Assembly (NCBI GenBank): GCA_020850695.1
Contig: JADZEF010000025.1
Span: 1 to 33,775, forward strand
Reading direction: 5' to 3'
Length of the DNA stretch: 33,775 nucleotides
Origin: Planctomycetaceae bacterium
Lineage (GTDB): Bacteria > Planctomycetota > Planctomycetia > Planctomycetales > Planctomycetaceae
Position 1 is the first letter of the stretch; each line of letters opens with the position of its first letter. The translations under genes and the position numbers were made by a program. Below are positions 31,266-33,775 of this stretch, piece after piece. The notes under the pieces are model-generated. The model was given only the letters and a program-made list of their open reading frames with translations. It did no database searches and had not been told where the DNA came from.

Positions 31266-33575
31266 TCACAGCCCCGTCTTGTCGGTGTCACCCGACTTCG
31301 ACAGGTCCTTGATCCATTCGCGGATCAGCTTCACCGCCGGCTCGTCGACGACGGTTGACGCAATGTGCGGCATGCGGCCGAGGCCGATCTTCTGCATGCG
31401 GTGAGCGATCATCGAGCGATCCGGATCGCCCGCGACGATCAGCCGCGGTTCCTTCAGGTTGAACTGCCCCTGCCCCGGCCGCACGTCGAGCGTGCCGGTC
31501 TCCTTCAACGCCAGCGTCGGCAGCAGGATGAACTCGGCGTTGCCGCCCCCCCACTTGCGGTGGCAGTGCGAGCAGTTGGCGAACAGGTACGACCTGGCCC
31601 GCTTGTTGGTGTCGACCGACGGATCGTTGTAGTCCGCGATCTTCGGCAGCTTCTCGGGAACGTCGGGCAGTTTCTTGTCGAAGAGGCCGAGATGCTCGAA
31701 CGTCGCCAACTGGTTCGCCACTACACCGCTGTAGTCGTGGTCGCGGTTGATCTGCATCGTGTTGAGGCCGAGCGTGTACTTCGCCGCGACCGTATGGCAC
31801 GACGTGCATTCGGCCCGGCTGGGGAAGTGCCACGTCTGCTTGCGGGTCCCGCCCGGGGCGTCCTTGTCTTTGATCGTGAACTCGCGGTCGGCTCCCTTCG
31901 TGTCGAGCAGGAAGGCGTCGGTCTGCTCGTCGTTCCAGACGTACGTGTAGCCCCGCCAGTACTGCTCGCCGACTTCATCGGTCCCCGGCATCAGCTTCTG
32001 GTGCAGCAACCGTGTCTCCAGCCGTCGTGCCGACTTCGGGTTCCCTGCTTCCATCTCGAGCGAGAACGTCTTGACGATCACCGACTCGTCCGGGAACCGC
32101 CAACCCGGCGTCGAACCCGGGGCAGGTTGCGGATAGACGACCACGTCGTATTCGATCTTCGCGTCCCCCGGCAGCGCGATGAAGCGATCCTTGAGGGCGT
32201 TGTCCGAATAGAGCGGAGCGTTGACCGAATACGGGATGAGCCCCGCGGCCACCTTATGGTCCTTTGTCGATTCGAACAGTCCCGTCTCGCTCAGCTTGCG
32301 GGGGAACTCCGCGAGGTTCTTCGCGGGAGGCGGAGCTTTCACGAGGCGATAGATCCGCCCCGTCATGAAGTCGACCGACAGCACCTCTCCCTTCTCATCC
32401 TGTCCGAACTCGACAAGCCGAAGCGTCGTGTCGGCCAGTTGACGGTTCTCGACGACCTTTCCATCCTCATACCGCAGCGACCAGATGCGGCCGGTGTCGT
32501 AATCGCCGTAGATATAGGCTCCCCTCAGCTCGGGGAGCCGGTCGCTGGTCGAAATCCAGCCGCCAGTCATCGAGCGGAAGTCGGAGTGAGCGTGCTCGAT
32601 GATCGGCTTGAGAATCGGCGTCGGCCCCTTCGGCCGCTCCGGGCGGAACGGATGCAGCCCTTCGCTCACGCTCCAGCCGTAGTTCCCCCCCTTCTGAATC
32701 AGGTAGACCATCTCCCACAGGTCCTGGCCGACCTCGCCCCCCCACAGCCGCCCCTTCGCATCGAACGAGAACTTCCAGAGCTGCCGCAAGCCATACGCCC
32801 AGATCTCCGGCCGCGCCCCCTTCATGCCGACGAACGGGTTGTCCTTCGGCACCGCGTACTTCAGCCCTGCATCCTGGTGGTCGATATCAATCCGCAGCAT
32901 CGACGCCAGCATGTCGCTCAGGTCCTGCCCGGTCTGCAACTGGTCGGCAATCCCGCTCCCGTCGCCGGTGACGATATACAGCATCCCGTCCGGCCCGAAC
33001 CGCAGGCAGCCACCGTTGTGCCCCCCCGACGGCCACTCCAGCAGCACCTCTTCGCCCTTTGCGTCGGCGGCCGGCACCGCTCCCTTGGCGACGAACCGCG
33101 ACACGCGGGTCCCCTTGTCGCTGGGGTTCATGGCGTCGAGCACGGTGGTCAGGAAGAACTGACCGTTCTCGGCGAACTTCGGATGAATGGCCACGCCGTA
33201 GACGGTGCGGGCGACGTCGACCAGCAATTCCTTCGTCTCAGTCTTCGGATCGTTGACGAACGTGAAGATCTTCCCCTTCCGCTCGGCGATGACGAGCCGG
33301 TTCGTCCCCGGAAGGATGGTCATCGCGAGGGGTTCGTCGAACTTCAGCTTGGGGAAAGCCACTTCGACCGTATACGGATCGGGCGGGTCGGGCGTGCCAT
33401 GCACCTTCGACCCCGTGAACAGCACCCGCTTCTCGATGCCTGTCGCCTTGCGAACGGGCTTCGACCCGGCGGCGTCTCCCGCTTCCAGCGAAGACGTCAA
33501 ACCCGCCACGACGAGCATCATTGCGGCGAGGAGAGCGGAATCAGAGGAGCAGTGGGAGAGTCGGGCGAATCGCAT
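31266..33575 (-). CDS. PQQ-type sugar dehydrogenase fused to a cytochrome c-like C-terminal domain
   Basis: The 769-residue protein has a signal peptide ending near ASSLEAG (ATG 33575, chosen because it precedes this signal). A soluble glucose/sorbosone dehydrogenase-type propeller fills about residues 50-420, with VYGVAIHPKFAENGQFF, GGHNGGCLRFGPDGMLYIVTGDGS, DNPF and GQDLWEMV. The C-terminal region (about 430-769) has the layout of a family often found alone or fused in planctomycetes, with two haem c-type sites: CTSCH (590-594) and CSHCH (668-672), plus a possible axial Met735 in GRMPH. The protein could oxidise a sugar through PQQ and pass electrons to its own haems and so to the respiratory chain. 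The substrate is unknown. Unlike the fusion at 19854-21797, it has no DUF1080 domain. Confidence 0.92.
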   Translation of the reverse strand: MRFARLSHCSSDSALLAAMMLVVAGLTSSLEAGDAAGSKPVRKATGIEKRVLFTGSKVHGTPDPPDPYTVEVAFPKLKFDEPLAMTILPGTNRLVIAERKGKIFTFVNDPKTETKELLVDVARTVYGVAIHPKFAENGQFFLTTVLDAMNPSDKGTRVSRFVAKGAVPAADAKGEEVLLEWPSGGHNGGCLRFGPDGMLYIVTGDGSGIADQLQTGQDLSDMLASMLRIDIDHQDAGLKYAVPKDNPFVGMKGARPEIWAYGLRQLWKFSFDAKGRLWGGEVGQDLWEMVYLIQKGGNYGWSVSEGLHPFRPERPKGPTPILKPIIEHAHSDFRSMTGGWISTSDRLPELRGAYIYGDYDTGRIWSLRYEDGKVVENRQLADTTLRLVEFGQDEKGEVLSVDFMTGRIYRLVKAPPPAKNLAEFPRKLSETGLFESTKDHKVAAGLIPYSVNAPLYSDNALKDRFIALPGDAKIEYDVVVYPQPAPGSTPGWRFPDESVIVKTFSLEMEAGNPKSARRLETRLLHQKLMPGTDEVGEQYWRGYTYVWNDEQTDAFLLDTKGADREFTIKDKDAPGGTRKQTWHFPSRAECTSCHTVAAKYTLGLNTMQINRDHDYSGVVANQLATFEHLGLFDKKLPDVPEKLPKIADYNDPSVDTNKRARSYLFANCSHCHRKWGGGNAEFILLPTLALKETGTLDVRPGQGQFNLKEPRLIVAGDPDRSMIAHRMQKIGLGRMPHIASTVVDEPAVKLIREWIKDLSKSGDTDKTGL

Positions 33576-33735
33576 GGCGGAGGTCCAATCGTCGGAGGGC
33601 GTTTCCACGGAGGACGGCGGCTGAGACCGATATCGTGCCGTTTCCGCGTCGCTGCGACAAGCGGGTTCGACTGTCGCTCACGTTCACAGACCAGGAGGGT
33701 GGCACTGCCCACAATGACCACTCGGGAGCACGTCG

Positions 33736-33775
33736 ATGATCGTCGTTGAGCGGCCGAAACGGTTGACCGAAGACA
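33736..33775 (+). CDS. Possible start of a gene that leaves the window
   Basis: ATG at 33736 opens a frame (MIVVERPKRLTED) that continues to the last base. GGGAG lies seven bases upstream of the ATG, a good ribosome binding site. The gene would be divergent from the sugar dehydrogenase-cytochrome gene across 160 bases. Only 13 residues are visible, so no function can be given. Confidence 0.35.
   Translation, partial: MIVVERPKRLTED

Noticed and set aside
31365..33749. A 794-residue plus-strand open frame opposite the sugar dehydrogenase-cytochrome gene
   Set aside because: It is the antisense shadow of a well-supported gene with recognisable motifs. Its product is rich in Arg, Pro, Val and His in the way expected from reversing high-GC codons.
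1..33775. tRNA or other structured RNA genes
   Set aside because: I scanned the gaps by eye for TTCGA-type T-loops with matching acceptor stems and saw none. A covariance model search was not possible, so a missed RNA cannot be excluded.

Overview
The window looks like chromosomal DNA of a GC-rich (roughly 60-65 percent) planctomycete, probably order Planctomycetales. The case rests on gene content: two Tat-exported DUF1501 proteins, a DUF1080 domain fused to a PQQ-type sugar dehydrogenase, a second sugar dehydrogenase fused to cytochrome c-type haem sites, an FG-GAP repeat protein, a BatA/VWA membrane protein, an Uma2 nuclease-fold protein and several secreted or lipoprotein genes of unknown function. 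No tRNA, rRNA, CRISPR array, transposase or phage gene was seen, so this reads as ordinary chromosome and not a mobile island.

Layout. 1-5.0 kb: the C-terminus of an RND efflux permease, an exported AbgB-like M20 amidohydrolase, a DUF1501 protein and a convergent lipoprotein. 5.0-10.4 kb (minus strand): a GT-C type membrane glycosyltransferase, a ketosynthase-like protein that has lost catalytic residues, then ssb, rpsF and a truncated haemoglobin. 10.6-15.7 kb: adenylate kinase and a rhomboid protease (plus), then an EboD-like sugar phosphate cyclase and leuC (minus). 15.9-17.9 kb: a HAD phosphatase and a secreted protein of unknown function (plus). 18.1-21.8 kb (minus): an FG-GAP protein and the DUF1080-sugar dehydrogenase fusion. 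22.5-23.1 kb: a lone FixJ-type response regulator (plus). 23.1-33.6 kb (all minus): Gly-zipper lipoprotein, BatA/VWA protein, DUF1501 protein, Uma2 protein, Gfo/Idh/MocA oxidoreductase, CCA-adding/poly(A) polymerase-type nucleotidyltransferase and the sugar dehydrogenase-cytochrome fusion. The last 40 bases may open a new gene.

How the genes fit together. Few form obvious operons. The clearest are rpsF-ssb and possibly the ketosynthase-like gene with the GT-C glycosyltransferase. Many products are predicted to be exported (amidohydrolase, DUF1501, sugar dehydrogenases, FG-GAP). With the Gfo/Idh/MocA oxidoreductase they fit a lifestyle based on breaking down and oxidising complex carbohydrate outside the cytoplasm, but no single pathway can be assembled from the window.

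The most unusual non-coding structure is a set of intergenic inverted repeats. Three (near 4.8, 11.3 and 19.5 kb) are long-armed elements whose arms consist of short repeated words. Two (17.9 and 26.1 kb) are copies of a doubly palindromic element. One (18.1 kb) supplies the stop codon of a gene. The most unusual protein is the ketosynthase-like protein, which carries Glu where the catalytic Cys should be and Asn where the second catalytic His should be.
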